The notes beneath the pieces are model-generated. The model had not been told where the DNA came from, made no database searches, and was given only the letters and a program-made list of their open reading frames with translations. A stretch of 64,000 bases of DNA from Nepenthes gracilis (lineage: Eukaryota > Streptophyta > Magnoliopsida > Caryophyllales > Nepenthaceae). The stretch covers positions 5,261,501 through 5,325,500 of the forward strand of contig BSYO01000033.1 of the NCBI GenBank assembly GCA_033239525.1, written 5' to 3'. Position 1 is the first letter of the stretch. Each line of letters opens with the position of its first letter. Shown one piece after another: positions 33,691 through 46,000 of the stretch. Made by a program: the position numbers and the translations under genes.

Positions 33691-34760
33691 GTAGCAACCA
33701 GTAAGAGCCGAGGCATCGAATTGCATCATTCCGTGTGGTTGGGAATCCACCTAGCCATTCTCATTTGTTTTCCTTCTCTCTCTACCTCTCTCGCCCTCTT
33801 CTTTTCTTTGGCCCCTAGTCCGGCACCTTGGGTGTGGGTGGCCAGCTCGATAGTGGGCAATGTGTTGGCCGGGAGGAGGTCGTCCGAACAGAATGATAAA
33901 TAGAGAAAGGAAAGAGGAAGAAGAAGCACGCGTCGTTTTACGTGGAAACCCGTATAAACCAAGGGAAAACCATGTGAGTAGAGTCGGCAACAAATCCACT
34001 ATGTGAAAAATAGGTTACGAACCTCCGAGATGGAGTATTCGCTACACACCCGATAATAACAAAGAAAAATCTCATCGGAATAAACGGAAAACACTCTCCA
34101 CTCTTTTACTCTCTGTTTTTCTTCATTCTCCTTCTCACTGCTGGTGCACTCCTCTCTTGTTCCTTCACCCTTAGATTTTCTCTCCTTGCACTTTACCGTG
34201 CTCAGATGCTTTCTTTCACTCTCACACAGCTCAGCCCCCTCGCCACTACTGCATGTCCAGCATGCATATATATGGTGGTCTGCCTGGAAGATTTCAACCA
34301 ATAAACATGTTGAGTGTGGTCAAATGCCTGCCATTTGCCAATAACTTCATCCACCAACTCGCAACTCCGCTACCCGCAGACAGACGCGCAGCATGCGCAG
34401 AGGTGCCGCTGCCACTGGCTCCAAGAACTTGTCACAATTGCCCATGACGCTCTGCGCCCATTGGCTATCAGCAAGAGTCTTCCGGTGTTCATTTGGTTGA
34501 TTCCATACCAAAAGTATACTAACCGGTAAATTTTTCATTTCCACTGGCCAACCTCTGCTGACCGTCCCTACACAAACCATCCTGGGCCAACCTTTTCGCT
34601 GGATCGGATCTCGGTCAACATCCCGTTGACCATCTCCAGCGCCATCCGATCAACCCTCTGTTGACCGTCCGTTGACCAATCGTTGACCGGATTCAGCTGG
34701 TTGTCCGCCGGTCAAGCTCTGTTGACCGTTTTTACCTTCCAGCTGGTTAACATACGATGA
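33690..34760. mobile_element. LTR-like GC-rich repeat fragment
   Basis: Contains 'cgttttacgtggaaaccc' and 'aaatccactatgtgaaaaat' (33935-34010), phrases similar to those at 21070-21145 that resemble R/U5 parts of plant LTRs, and a TATA-like 'catatatatggtgg'. Short frames on both strands are not coding. No partner LTR was found. Confidence 0.35.
34613..34728. promoter_or_regulatory. Cluster of seven W-box cores (TTGACC/GGTCAA)
   Basis: TTGACC at 34626, 34661, 34672, 34683 and 34722; GGTCAA at 34613 and 34710. Three of them are spaced exactly 11 bp apart (34661, 34672, 34683). TTGAC(C/T) is the WRKY-binding core. The cluster lies in LTR-like DNA rather than next to a recognisable gene, so a role in LTR transcription is the simplest reading. 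Confidence 0.5.
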
Positions 34761-37666
34761 CCGGCTAATGTACCCCAATGACAAACTAGTTTGTTGAAAT
34801 CACCCACAATGGTGTGACCATTTTCCAACACAATGACCATTGATGGCCAATTTGGATTACAATTCTTGAAAGTCCAAGTATAAAAGTATATCATCATCAT
34901 ATTATTATTCTTACTTATTTGATCATTGTAATTTATTAGGATTAAATTTTCTTTCTTTTAGAGTTCTAACTATAATAGCAAATTGTAATTCTCTTAGAAA
35001 AAAATTGAAGTTGAATTATAATTTCATTTAATCAAATAACTCATTGGAATCTATCTTATATTAACCTAAAAAGAATTTTATTTTTTTTAATTCTTAAAAA
35101 CTGATAAAGTTCTTTATAAATTTACTAACAAATTTGTGATTAATTTAAAATTGGAACACTTACAAAAAAATCTTAAACTATATAGGTAATAAAAATTTTA
35201 AACTAAAAAATATTCTAAAAATAACATATTGAAATTGTTACCTATTTGAGATTTAAATCTTGATCCAATTGTGTTGCGTTGGATCTTTCTATCTTCTAAT
35301 TTAAAGTCTCGCACTATAACAAGTAACAAAAATTAAAATAATATGATTTTTGATCTCTAATATATTTTTTTAATAGTTAAGTTAAAATTTTTTTTAAAAA
35401 TTAAATATTAAAAAAAATATAGTAGGGAGTGATTAAATTTGATAGCCAGAGAGTGATTAAACTAAAAGATTTGGCTCCTTAATGTTGGAAGGACACATGT
35501 TCGTTTAGACAAAATGGTTGTACTTGCTTTTGTGCCTTTTTCCTTTTATCCTCTCTTACTAAATAAAGCTTGTTTATTTAGTCCCTTAATATCAATCAAC
35601 TCATCGTTCTGTATTTGGTATGGCTGTGTAATTGAAGTATAATTGTCTAAACCCTCATAGGTATAAAATTTTTAACCTCGCACGTATACAAGAATTTGGT
35701 ATAATATTTTTTCAGTAGTCGGGTATCATATTCATAGGGAGTTAATTTTTTTACGCGAAACTAATTTTGTAACTATAAAAATATTAAAAAAAAATTAAAA
35801 TATTAATTTGGGGATAATCAGAGCGACCATAACGACTGCAGTACGGCCCTCAAGTAAACTAGAAGATACGAAATATTAAAGCAGTAAAATTTAAAATTGT
35901 TGAAAATTAATGTATTTTTGGCCAGTAATAGAAATTAAAGTGTAAAAAATTAAAGTGTAAAAATATAAAAATAATAGAGCGGCGGTAGCACAGCCATCCA
36001 AAACTTAGAATAAAAAAAAGATAATAAATAAAGTGTAAAAACTAAATAGCATAAGTATAAAATTGTAAGAGTAGCGGTGGCACAACCATCCAAGATTCAA
36101 AGATAAATAAAATATAGAAAATTAAATAACTGAAAAATAAAATTATTAGATATTAATGTTAGATATTAAGTAATTGTAATTGTTATCCGTAACATATTAA
36201 TTTTCACAGTACAATATAATATAAAATTATAAAATTTTGATATTAATCTAAAACTAAATCAATCAATAAAAAAAATATAAACTAATGGAGTCAAACTAAT
36301 TTAAAAATAAATTTTATATTAAACTGAGATTCACTGCTACACTAGAATGGACCTGATCCAAACTTACATAATTAAGACACTAATAAATAATAATAATAAT
36401 AATAATAAACAAACAAACCCCCCTGCTTCCTCTCGCTCCCCTTCGTCTTCCGGCTCTCCCTTCTCCCCCTCTCACTCTCTTCTTCCTCTCACCCTCTCTC
36501 TATCTCGTTCACTCCAGTTTCCCCTGTTTTCCCTTTGTTCTCCCTCTTTTTTTTTTCACCCTAACCATCTCTGCAACTTCTCCTCTCCAGCTTCACTCTC
36601 AAATCCAAATCCGTCCTCTTACTTTCCTCTCTCGATTCCACTGCTTCGGACGCACCCAGCTCCGCACTCTCACCCCCGAATCTCTCCTTTCCTCTGCCTG
36701 AGGCAGAGTCCCCCAAATTTCCCTACTCTGCAACTTCACTCCTCCACTGTTCTGCCCAAAAATAATTCCTCCCCCCAAAACTGCTCTTCCTTTCTGCTTC
36801 TGTTTCGGCTTCCTTTTATAGAGAAGAAGCGGGGTAGCTGGCGGTAATAATTTTTTTTTTTTTGATTTGATGATGATCTCCCCACACACCTCCTGCAGAT
36901 GCACGCCCAGCTTTTTTGCTTTTTTCTGCTGCTGCCGCCTGCTGGTGCACGCCCAGCTTTTCTCTCTATTCATTTTTTTTTTTTTAAATATATATGTGTT
37001 TTTTTTTTCATTATATATATATATATTAACAATAAAAAATTTAATTATATTTCTTTTCTCCATATTTTTTCGATCGGCTGCATAAATTGACAATATAAAT
37101 GCAATCAATTTGTATACTTTATTCTAAAAATTTTTATTCAAGGAATAAAATATATATAATTAAAATACATAACTTAATTATGTAATTTATACAAAAATTA
37201 CTAAAAAAAATAAGAATTAAATAAAAAAAAAATACAAAATTTAGTATTCATCAATAATATTAGTTGAGACACAATCGTTGTTAAAATTTTATAACCGTTG
37301 AATATTTAAAACTTATTATTTATTTATTTATTATTATATATTTAATATGACTAATTATCACTAAAATATTATATCGGTTTATTAAAATTTAATGTCATAT
37401 TCATTCATTTGTAGGGTCAATAATCTCCCCGGTCTTCAATAACTTCAAATTCACAGCCACTTGGTTAGTGGGCAGATTTTATAATGGACAAATTCATTGA
37501 TTACTTTTGTTTTGTGCTAAACAATTTGATTGCTTGATATCCATTTTTAAGTTTACAATTTGTGGGACTTGTAATTTTTAATTCGAGTTGACATTACTTC
37601 AGGCCATATCTAACAAATATAAAAGACAAATATCTTGTAAATAACTAGAATTACTTACAATAAGCA
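34760..37666. other. Intergenic with (AAT)n and a pyrimidine-rich tract
   Basis: Mostly AT-rich. (AAT)n microsatellite at about 36382-36408, then a strongly CT-rich stretch at 36420-36830 whose long forward frame is a composition effect (Ser/Pro/Leu repeats). The T-runs at 36847-36863 and 36968-36990 and (TA)n at 37013-37026 are simple repeats. No gene is supported. Confidence 0.45.
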
Positions 37667-38481
37667 GACTTTGTTAGATTTGCTGGTTCCTAGATAATCT
37701 GATCAATTATCTTATCATTAACGCAAATTTTAAAATTATAATTATATTGTTGAGTTGAATTATAACAATTGTCCCAAATTAATAATTCATCTTTCAATAT
37801 CATGATTGATAGAGATTTTACACTCTATATCTAGGCTGTCCATGGGTCCATCCAGGTTGGGATTTCATGACCGCCAGCTTAGTGTCAATAGAGTAAGTAT
37901 TTTTATAAATTAGTATTATTATAATTAACATCATAATAAATATTATGATATTTGATTCACACAATAAACAAAAGCTACTCCCCAAAATAGGTAAAAATAT
38001 AACTAATTAAAATTAAATTTAAATTAAATAAAAATCAAATTTAAATAAAAATATATGATCGATAAATCAAATAGAATCAACCTAAGGGCTAATTGAGTCT
38101 GTACAATCATCTTGACTAAAAGTCTTAATTGTATTTGACCATAAATTGAACCGAACTAGTTTGAGCCAATTGATGGACATTTTTATTTTTAATGTATTTG
38201 TATTAAAATTTTTATTTATATAAAAAATACACTATGATATATAATATTTTAAAAATATAAGATTTAGGATCAAATATTACATAATTGAATATTTTAATAA
38301 AAAATGTAATATAAAAATTATTAGTTATATAAAAAATATAATCTATTAAAATAATTTAAAGCTGGTATTTATTTAAAAAATATAAATTTAAATTTTTTTT
38401 TGAGTTAATATTTTTATAAAAAATACTAAATTGATATGAATTATACAATATATTTAAAAATATAATTATTAATATAGAAAC

Positions 38482-39357
38482 TGATGGGTCCAATACGGAT
38501 CTGGAACGGAACCAACAAGGCCTAACCAATGGCAAACAGGCCCAACCAGTAAGCAGGCGCAGTCAGACGATGGTGATCCAAGAAGTTCGAGGCAAGGCGA
38601 TGGGGAGCGCAGGAGACGCTGGCTCAGAGAATGCCAGCCAATAGGAGACGGGGTAAACCCTGGCAATCCGCAGCGTTCTTCGTCCTAGTAGCAGCTTGAC
38701 TAATCCCAACATAGTTAAACAAGCCTGTGTTGGCTACACCCGGCGACGGTCCCTTTATCATTACAAAGCGACAATTGATATCTCTGGTCACCGCCAGCGC
38801 TTAGCGACCGATGAATCCAGGCAGGTAACCTTTCAGAGGTTCCTGTGCCCAAGAGTCTCCTCCACGGAGCTTACAAATACATTCTCCATCGGAGGAGAAA
38901 GAGAACCCATTCTGGACCACTTAATTGGTGACTTGAGACCCGAAATCTATCCCAACACCTTGCACTCAAACAAACGAGGAGAAAAAATTAACTCTCTTAC
39001 CTCAAAATCGTCCCCTCAATTCAACGACCTTAGTGAGCCACTCTTAGTAGTGCACAAGAGGAGCACAAGTCTTCTCTAAACTCCATACGCACCCCTTGCA
39101 TACTAGCATTCATACATTCCCCATTACGTTTACCATCACACTTACATCTTTCTATCTCCCAAAAAAGATTTCTAACTTGAGTGTCGAAATGTTTACGGTG
39201 GAGAACATCCCGCCGTCCTCTGACCTCTTGTTTGTAATTTGTGGCACGCAGGGCTCAAATTGAGAAATGCGGAGACTGAATCGATTCGTGATCCACCGAA
39301 ATGAAGAATTCGAATGCTTTTTAATTCGCATAATAATTCGGATTCAGGGATGCATCA
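38482..39357 (+). mobile_element. Solo LTR with perfect 5-bp target duplication
   Basis: TGATGGGTCC...GATGCATCA, 876 bp, flanked by GAAAC at 38477-38481 and 39358-39362. It contains the U5 core 'aacttgagtgtcgaa' near 39175 and 'ctctgacctcttgtttgt'. The frame at 38696-39079 lies in U3/R and has no known domain. The same insertion is present in copy B, so it predates the segmental duplication. Confidence 0.85.
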
Positions 39358-39796
39358 GAAACTAAAAATATTGTCTTTTAATTAATATGTTCATTATTTA
39401 ATAATGACAATATTTAAAAGCATTATTCTATATTTTTTATTACTTAATAAAATATTATGTATTATTAATTTTAAAAAACTTAACTAATTATACGATAATA
39501 ATTTTAAAAATTATTACTATTAGAAATAATATATTATTAATGTTAATATCTTTAATTTATGGATGATTAAATAATAGCTGAGGCCACCAAATTGACCATC
39601 AATAAGCGCCGGCTCCATTTGTAAGTACGTGTTGTGACGTTAATTAAAGCTAATTCATAAGGTTTTATCAACTCATAATATAAACCAATAAATTAAACAC
39701 AATTAGAAATGCACGCATCAAATGATTGACCATGAAAGCGACTGTATTCTCTGTATATTGAAAGTTCATTTTTCCCTAAAATTAGGTTTTTTTTCG

Positions 39797-39932
39797 GTTG
39801 ATCTTGAGCCTCTGCTAGTCCACATTCTTCTTGTCCGGTCAACGCTGCCATTGACCGGATAAGTAGAAATGGGCCGCTAAAGATTTGGGTGATTTTCTCC
39901 TTTGGACTAACCTGCTACTGGTGTCCCCATCA
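39797..39932 (-). mobile_element. Remnant of a minus-strand solo LTR (mostly deleted)
   Basis: Corresponds to the last ~135 bp (plus strand) of the intact LTR at 50920-51900: it ends 'ggtgtccccatca' followed by CCACC, the same target duplication. GGTCAA (39837-39842) and TTGACC (39851-39856) form a convergent pair. The deletion also removed ~330 bp of flank, so it occurred after duplication. Confidence 0.75.
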
Positions 39933-41014
39933 CCACCAAACCCATAATATAAATAAAGCAATGCATCAACTAAGGGACACAATCAAAACAGCCAAATATT
40001 AGAGGGTCATTATGCGTTGCTTAATGGCTAAATACAAGTGGCGGTTGAATCGATCTAATAATTAAAAGTCAGGCGATCTTATTATTGAATTAAGGCGGTT
40101 GTTACATGTGAGGATTGGGCCAAATACAACTATTGTAACACTCGCATATGTAATTGGAAGTCAGGCGGTTTTGCCAATAAATTAAGGCAGGCGTTACACA
40201 TATGAGTACCGCCCTCACCACTGAAACAAAACGGTACATACCCACACATTGATTCTAGGCGCTTATTAACCAAACGACGCTTCTCACTATAAATATAACA
40301 TTTCTCTCACGAAGAAGAGGGGGAAGAACAACAATAAAAAAACGTTAGAAGATGACAACAAAAAACGAGATACTCCACCAACCGAGTGCACACATCTAAG
40401 ACACTCTACCCATCAAATGCATTAACCAAAGCTACTCCACCGGTCAAATGCATCGAAAAGGAATATCGCCCTCAAAACTAACACTCATTCCCATCCACTC
40501 TACATTCTCGTATTTATTTTTGTACATCCATCTCATTTGAGTAGAAAAATTTTAATTTAAACGTTGTATGATATATCAAGGAGCGAGTATCATATTTCAC
40601 TAACATCTTATTGTTTTACCGAGGTGTATAGTATCTAGATTCAACGTTATGAAGTCCAAATTTATTTTTAGTTTGGACTCCCAGACGTGTCAAGACAACT
40701 CTATAAATATTTAATATATCAAAAAATATTAAAAAAATATTTTTGATATATTTTTGTTTTTAAATCATAATTATTGAATATTGATTTAATAGCCCATATA
40801 ACACAAATAGGATCACAATTAACTAATGGAAAACTAAGATACCCCATTCTCTTTAACCAAACCCTGTTTATATATTTGACATTAAAACTCCATGACAAAA
40901 TTAATGTATTAATCTAATCTTTTGATGGTTGATCCGAGTCACACGGATTTGGATGAACCTTTTGAGATTAGTTTGGTCGTTTGTAGCTTTCACATAAGTA
41001 CACCTTAGACTATG

Positions 41015-42048
41015 TGGCTCGCACATCAGGGGGAAGAATCTCTCATTCAAGGTCATGCGACAAGGGTTCTATTTGCCGATCATGAAGCGAGATGCTATAG
41101 AGTTCGTTCGGAAGTGTGAAAGTTGACAGGTCCACGGCCCCATGACGCATCAGCCGCACATAGAGCTGCACTGCCTCCAGTCCCCGTGGTCGTTCGCACA
41201 ATGGGGGCTCGACATACTTGGGCCCCTACCTCTGGCTTTCGAACAGAAAAAATTCCTAATCGTTGGCATCGACTACTTCACCAAATGGGTAGAAGTTGTC
41301 CCTCTTGCCAAGATCACCGAGCAGAACGCGACGGAGTTCCTTCGTTAAGGTATCGTTTGCCGCTTCGGGATTCCTGAGATCATGGTGACCGACAAAGGAA
41401 CCTAGTTCACCGGCAAACGATTCACGAAGTACTGCCGTGACCTCCGCATCAAGCTGATCCATAGGTCCGTGGCACATCCCCAAGCCAATGGACAGGTTGA
41501 GGTCACCAACCACACATTGCTGCACGGATTGAAGACAAAACGGGAAGACGCAGGGGGGCTCCTGGATTGAAGAGCTACCGTCCGTGCTCTGGTCGTATCG
41601 AACGACCCCGCGGGAGCCGACAAGGGAGACGCCTTTCAGCCTTTGTTTTGGGGCCGAGGCTGTGGTCCCCGTGGAGGTGGGGATGCCAAGCCTACTGGTC
41701 GAGTGCTTCGACCCAGCCACAAACGCGCAGAGGCTCCGGGAAAGGTTAGACCTGCTCTCTGAGGTTCGACATTCGACACAACTGCGGATCGCGGTCTATC
41801 AGCAGTGCATCGCGCGGTACTACAATAAGCGGGTAAAGGCACGCCCTCTCGAAGTTGGAGATCTGGTCCTCCGGAGCGTAGGGGCAGCGGGAAAGACCGC
41901 AAATAGGAATAAACTCTCCTCTGGGTGGAAGGGACCAATCCTCGTCTCCGCAATTCTCTGGAGCGGAGCGTACAAGCTGCACGTCCAGAACGGAAAACTG
42001 GTCCCGTGGACTTGGAATGCCACCAACTTAAGGAAGTATTACCAGTAA
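41015..42048 (+). pseudogene. Gypsy integrase, disabled
   Basis: Reads SFKVMRQGFYLPIMKRDAIEF (zinc-finger end; last Cys pair broken by TGA at 41122), then PWSFAQWGLDILGPLP with the first catalytic Asp, IDYFTKWVEVVPLAKIT, CRFGIPEIMVTDKGT with the second Asp, AHPQANGQVEVTN with the Glu, then LWSYRTTPREPTRETPF and the C-terminal domain ARPLEVGDLVLR to NLRKYYQ and TAA. Stops interrupt at about 41122, 41346 and 41402 and a frameshift lies near 41545. The catalytic triad residues are still present. The last 154 codons (41584-42048) are uninterrupted. Confidence 0.85.
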
Positions 42049-42960
42049 CGCTACATCAACCCAGGTAAGACACGCACGTGCACCACGATGAATGCTTGAA
42101 CATGTGTAATGTCTTTTGTTAATAAAACCACTTTTCCTGTTATTCTGCATCTCCATTTGTGTGAATTATTGACATGCATGGCATTCTTAGATCAAAACGA
42201 CCTAAACTGCCAGTAAGTCAGCAGGACAATCGTCCGTCCGTAAAGCAAACCCTTGGCCGAGTGCCAAGCGGCCTGTGAGCGGCCACAAAGAACCTCGCCG
42301 GTGCGGCAGGCAAGTCCGAAAGGACGTTCATCGATTATGGCTCTATGCCAACCGACCCAGGTGGTCAAAACATTAGGCCTGGGGGCTTTCGAAGTCCCCA
42401 ATCTGCAGGTAGTAAAACCTTAGGGGGCAAGTATCGCAGGCGTGCGGCGACCCTCTCGTGCAGAAGAGAGCACCCTCAGTCTACAATGGTCGTGGGCTAG
42501 GACATTAAACTTGGTGATTATAAAGCCTTGAGCAGGGGCCACACACCTCTCATGAACATACGCGACCAAGGCCTAAACCCTGGAGTCCGGTTGCCGTGGC
42601 CTAAAAACCCAGTTGACCCCTTGTTGTGGCTCCACGGGACTTACGACAACATCTACCCTACCGGATCGAGCTTCCCATCAAACGCGTGAGTTGCGACGAC
42701 ATCCTCTGACGAGGGATGAGCACAGCGCAAGAAGGCGCCTGGATAGGGCCTTGGCGCCAATAGCTCTGCGAGCTTAGCGTTCAAGTACGGGGCGTGACCC
42801 CACGGATCACATTAAACGAAAGTTGTAAGGAGCATACCACATCAGAAGAGAACAAGTGCGAAGGAAGAAAGAGCCATTCTTTATTCATTTGCCAGGAACA
42901 AGTAAGATACAGAAGCATGGGATAATGACAAAGGGCAGCCTAACATCCTATACAGATGGA
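42049..42960. other. Spacer between integrase and antisense ORFs of element 2
   Basis: GC-rich and non-coding on both strands as far as I can see. It contains paired phrases such as 'gggggctttcgaagtccccaa' (42379), a short hairpin. Spacers of this kind are usual in this position in Tat-type elements. Confidence 0.4.
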
Positions 42961-42962
42961 AA

Positions 42963-44842
42963 CTACTCGGGTGGACAGGATGGAGCGGCCTCCTCATGGA
43001 AGTTCCTCAGGCGAGAAGTCTCTCGGATCCCGGCGTTCCCCGGATGAAAGACCCCTTCCGGTACGTGAGGAGCCACCAGGGAAGCGATCTTGCGGCACAA
43101 GTGAATACCGTCCCAATACTGAGTCTCCATTAAGAGCCATGACTCCGACGGAGAAAGACGACCAACCATGTTTTTGGCCATGCGTGCGTTGTCGTCCTCC
43201 ATAGCAATGAGCGAGGCTTCCAGTTGCGCCACTTTTCGCTGCAAGCGCCTGTTCTCCTCTTGCACCCGTTCGCTATCCTCTCGAATGGAGGTGACCCGGG
43301 CCGCTGCGCGACGGATGGCCTGCTGCAAGCCCCCGTGGAGGAGGGCTGTCAGCTCGTCAAAAGGATCGGCATCTCAGAAGCCTGCAAAGGAGATGACATT
43401 AGGGGAATCCCCAAAACATGCAACAACAGGGAAAAGTCAGATCGGAGCAGTTGTACCTGGGTAGGAGCAGCGCTCAGAGAGTATGCAAGATCACCTGGCG
43501 GAGCCCCTTCCTGAGGCTCCTCTCCTTCACCCGCCGGAGGGGTGGCAGCCGTGGTGCGCTCGGGGGCTCCAACCCAGAAGACGTCCCGACTGCCCCCTCG
43601 CTAGCTCCTGATGGATCAACGACCAGTGCGACTCTTTCCTCCGACGGTGAAGCTACGTCCTCGAGGATCCCGCCCTCCGAAATGGGCTCCACAAAAATAA
43701 CAGTCGACTCCACAGGTCCCCTTGTCTCTAACGTCGGCGCAGGCACTGCCGAACATGGCCCCTCCAGATCATCAAGGTCCAAAACGTCGTCCATCACTCC
43801 TGGAGCGGCGTCCACGAATACTTCAGCAACGGAACGAGCGAGAGGCCCCCCAGCGGGTCGAGACTCCGACTCGTGGACTTCGAGCACGACTAGCCCCGCG
43901 GCCGAAGTCGACGACGGTCCAGAGGTCTCCCCCTGGTGGCCCGCGCTCGTAGCTGCCTTTAGGGCCGGACTCCCAACCTCAACCGAAGAATTGGCAACAT
44001 GTCTTTGGGACCTCCGTGTTGAAGTCCCTTCGGCCTCCCTCAACCTCTTTAGGGAGGCCTCAACCTCTTCGTCGTCCAAGGACGACTCCAGCAGCAAGAA
44101 GCTCTCCTCCTCGTCCCCACCAGATAATCGGGAAGCGGCGGCTCCACCAGGCTCTCTCTTGCCTGGACCGGCGACTCTCCATCCAGATGAAGGCACCCAC
44201 TTGGAGGCCATGAATGTGATCGACGTCAAAAAATAACGCTGAATAGAGAACTTTGTCTCCTGAGATTGGATGGCGGTTATCAGTTCCATCGCCCCCACAG
44301 CATCCTTTGCCTGCGGCTTCTCCTGGAAGAATCCCGAAATCTGGCCCCACACACGAGAAAGCTCTAATCGGGGGGCTCTTGCATAAAGAAGAATCGATCC
44401 TTCCCGCCCTTCACCGAATCGAGATTGGTTCCCCGAAAATGGAAGCCTGTCTTCGGCGACATCGACACCCAGTCCTTCGACTCGGTGAAGCGAAAAATCA
44501 GTCTGGCAGCCTTGGCATCCAAAGAGCCTCCATGGAGGTGAACGAAGATGCACAGAGACACCAAGTAACGCAGAGCGTTGGGATGAAGCCTCGTCACTGG
44601 GACTCCCAACGCATCCACCGACGCATACGGCATACACGGCATGGGATAACGGAGCCCCCCTCTCAGGTGGTGCTCATAGACTGTGATGTAGCCCGCTGGG
44701 GGGGCACTGACTTTGTCCAAGGTGCCGGGAACACGGTAACCCGAGTCGCTGGGGATGCCATAATCAACCATAAAGGCGACGATAGCACTCGCCGTCAGGA
44801 CAAATTTTGTATTGTAAACGCCATGGCGACTCGCCCTTAGAG
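42963..44842 (-). pseudogene. Antisense ORF 1 of gypsy element 2 (Transposase_28-like)
   Basis: The minus-strand protein begins near 44842 and includes MVDYGIPSDSGYRVPG, PPAGYITVYEHHLRGGLRYP, LGVPVTRLHPNALRYLV, HFRGTNLDSVKGGKDRFFF and MQEPPD. After a frameshift near 44375 it continues LELSRVWGQISGFF, ITAIQSQETKFSIQRYFLTS, SGWRVAGPGKR and EEVEASLKRLREAEGTSTRR, then an acidic Ser/Pro-rich tail and, after a probable intron at ~43330-43420, a coiled coil (EENRRLQRKVAQLEASLIAME, split here for length) to 42963. The N-terminal part resembles Pfam 'putative gypsy type transposon' (PF04195) proteins. A TATTTAA box lies at 44951-44960. Function unknown. Frameshifts make this copy non-functional. Confidence 0.65.
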
Positions 44843-45332
44843 CCTAGGAAGAAGAAGAGCTCTCTCTCTTTTTTGCCATGCCTCTCTTTCTCTCGACGCG
44901 GGTTAACTACAGGAAAAATTTCAGCAAGAGGGATAAGCCGTCCTGACTGGTTTAAATAAGCAATGGAAGGCCAGCAGGCGGGAAACCTAAGTGACGCCAC
45001 CACAGGTGACTGGGACACGTACCAGCTTCGTAGCGCATCGTAGGGCCCGAAGTCAGCCGCAATCATGGCTAGGCGCCAGACTGACAAGCCCGTCGCCTCA
45101 ACCGTCTGACAGAAGTCCACGCTGGCACCTCTGCATTAAATGAGGGCTCACGATAGTGAAGCCCACAAAGGGGCACAAGGGAAAATAAAATGAAGGACTG
45201 AAGTCGCAAAACGTAGAGTACAGAAGATGAAGTAGTACGACAAAGCAACAAATTTTATTGCAGCGGCGAATCTCGTTACAATGGCGGTTAAAAAAAGAGA
45301 GAGAGAGAGACAACAACGATGGGCGCTTTCCG

Positions 45333-46000
45333 CTAGCGATCCGCATGGCCTGTAGAAGAGCTTGAGGCTGGGTAGTCAACTAGCTGCTCGCGCGTTCGGG
45401 CACTGAAGTTGTAGGGGTCCAGGACGCCGACGTGGAAGTTCGGATCCTCCACCAAGGCCAGCCTCCGGCTGAGCTGGATCGCATCGTGGTAACGCTTCTC
45501 CAGAGCAGGATCAACTTGCTCCGACAGAAGCCTTGTCCTCAGCTTTGTCTGCAACCTCGCGACCTCAGCCCTATGCAGTTGCCGCAACTGTTCGTTCTCC
45601 TCTTCAAGGGCCCGTATGTGGGCTTGAGCCACCACATTGGCGCCAATGAGACGCGAAGCCCTACCTTCCGATTTATCCCACGCATCCTCCAAATGCGCCG
45701 CACGAGCCCTCAGCTGCTCTACCTCAGCCATTGCGGCTTGCACACGTGCTTCCTCGCTCTCGAGCCTCCTAGTGGTCTGCTGGAGTGAGAGGTCCCTCCT
45801 CCCCGGAGCATATTCCCGGGAGGATCCAAAGCCTTCTACCCTCTCGAAACCCGGAGGCACCCTTAGAAATCGAACAGGGCCCACGATAGTAGCCTCAGAG
45901 CAGGCCCCTTCTGGTGCATCAACACCCGAAGCCTGGAGACGTGAGAACCAGACTCCGACTCGCCAGAAGAGCGCTCTGATTCGTATGATGAATCCTCCAT
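45333..46000 (-). pseudogene. Antisense ORF 2 of gypsy element 2 (acidic start plus coiled coil)
   Basis: ATG at 46000-45998 gives MEDSSYESERSSGESESGSH. A frameshift near 45920 leads to EATIVGPVRFLRVPPGFERV, then a long heptad-rich helix (ARVQAAMAEVEQLRARAAHL, ALEEENEQLRQLHRAEVARL), then DPALEKRYHDAIQLSRRLAL and DPYNFS, ending at 45333. The TATTTAAA box at 46093-46100 is ~98 bp upstream of the ATG. The LRVPPGFERVEG motif is shared with the antisense ORF at 5644-6039. No known enzyme domain. The open frame extends further upstream to 46070 only by passing through the promoter. Confidence 0.6.

Larger units (their letters stand above)
37667..40999 (+). repeat. Segmental duplication, copy A
   Basis: Starts 'gactttgttagatttgctgg' and ends 'gtttgtagctttcacataagt'. 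It is collinear with 48293-52967 over its whole length. Relative to copy B it lacks ~1.17 kb (junction near 39787-39797) and one unit of a 115-bp tandem repeat. It contains a solo LTR (38482-39357), an LTR remnant (39797-39932) and an LTR-like stretch with TATAAATA at 40289-40296. Confidence 0.9.

Noticed and set aside
36347..36847. 166-codon frame rich in Ser, Pro and Leu
   Set aside because: Lies on an (AAT)n microsatellite and a CT-rich tract; composition alone keeps it open.
38696..39079. 127-codon frame in copy A and its partner in copy B
   Set aside because: Inside a solo LTR across U3/R; similarity between copies is explained by the segmental duplication.
41256..41953. Minus-strand frames over gypsy integrase
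   Set aside because: Shadows of the integrase coding strand; unlike the antisense ORFs they share no motif with other elements.
43418..44236. 272-codon plus-strand frame in element 2
   Set aside because: Shadow of the antisense ORF on the minus strand, whose frame carries the conserved motifs.
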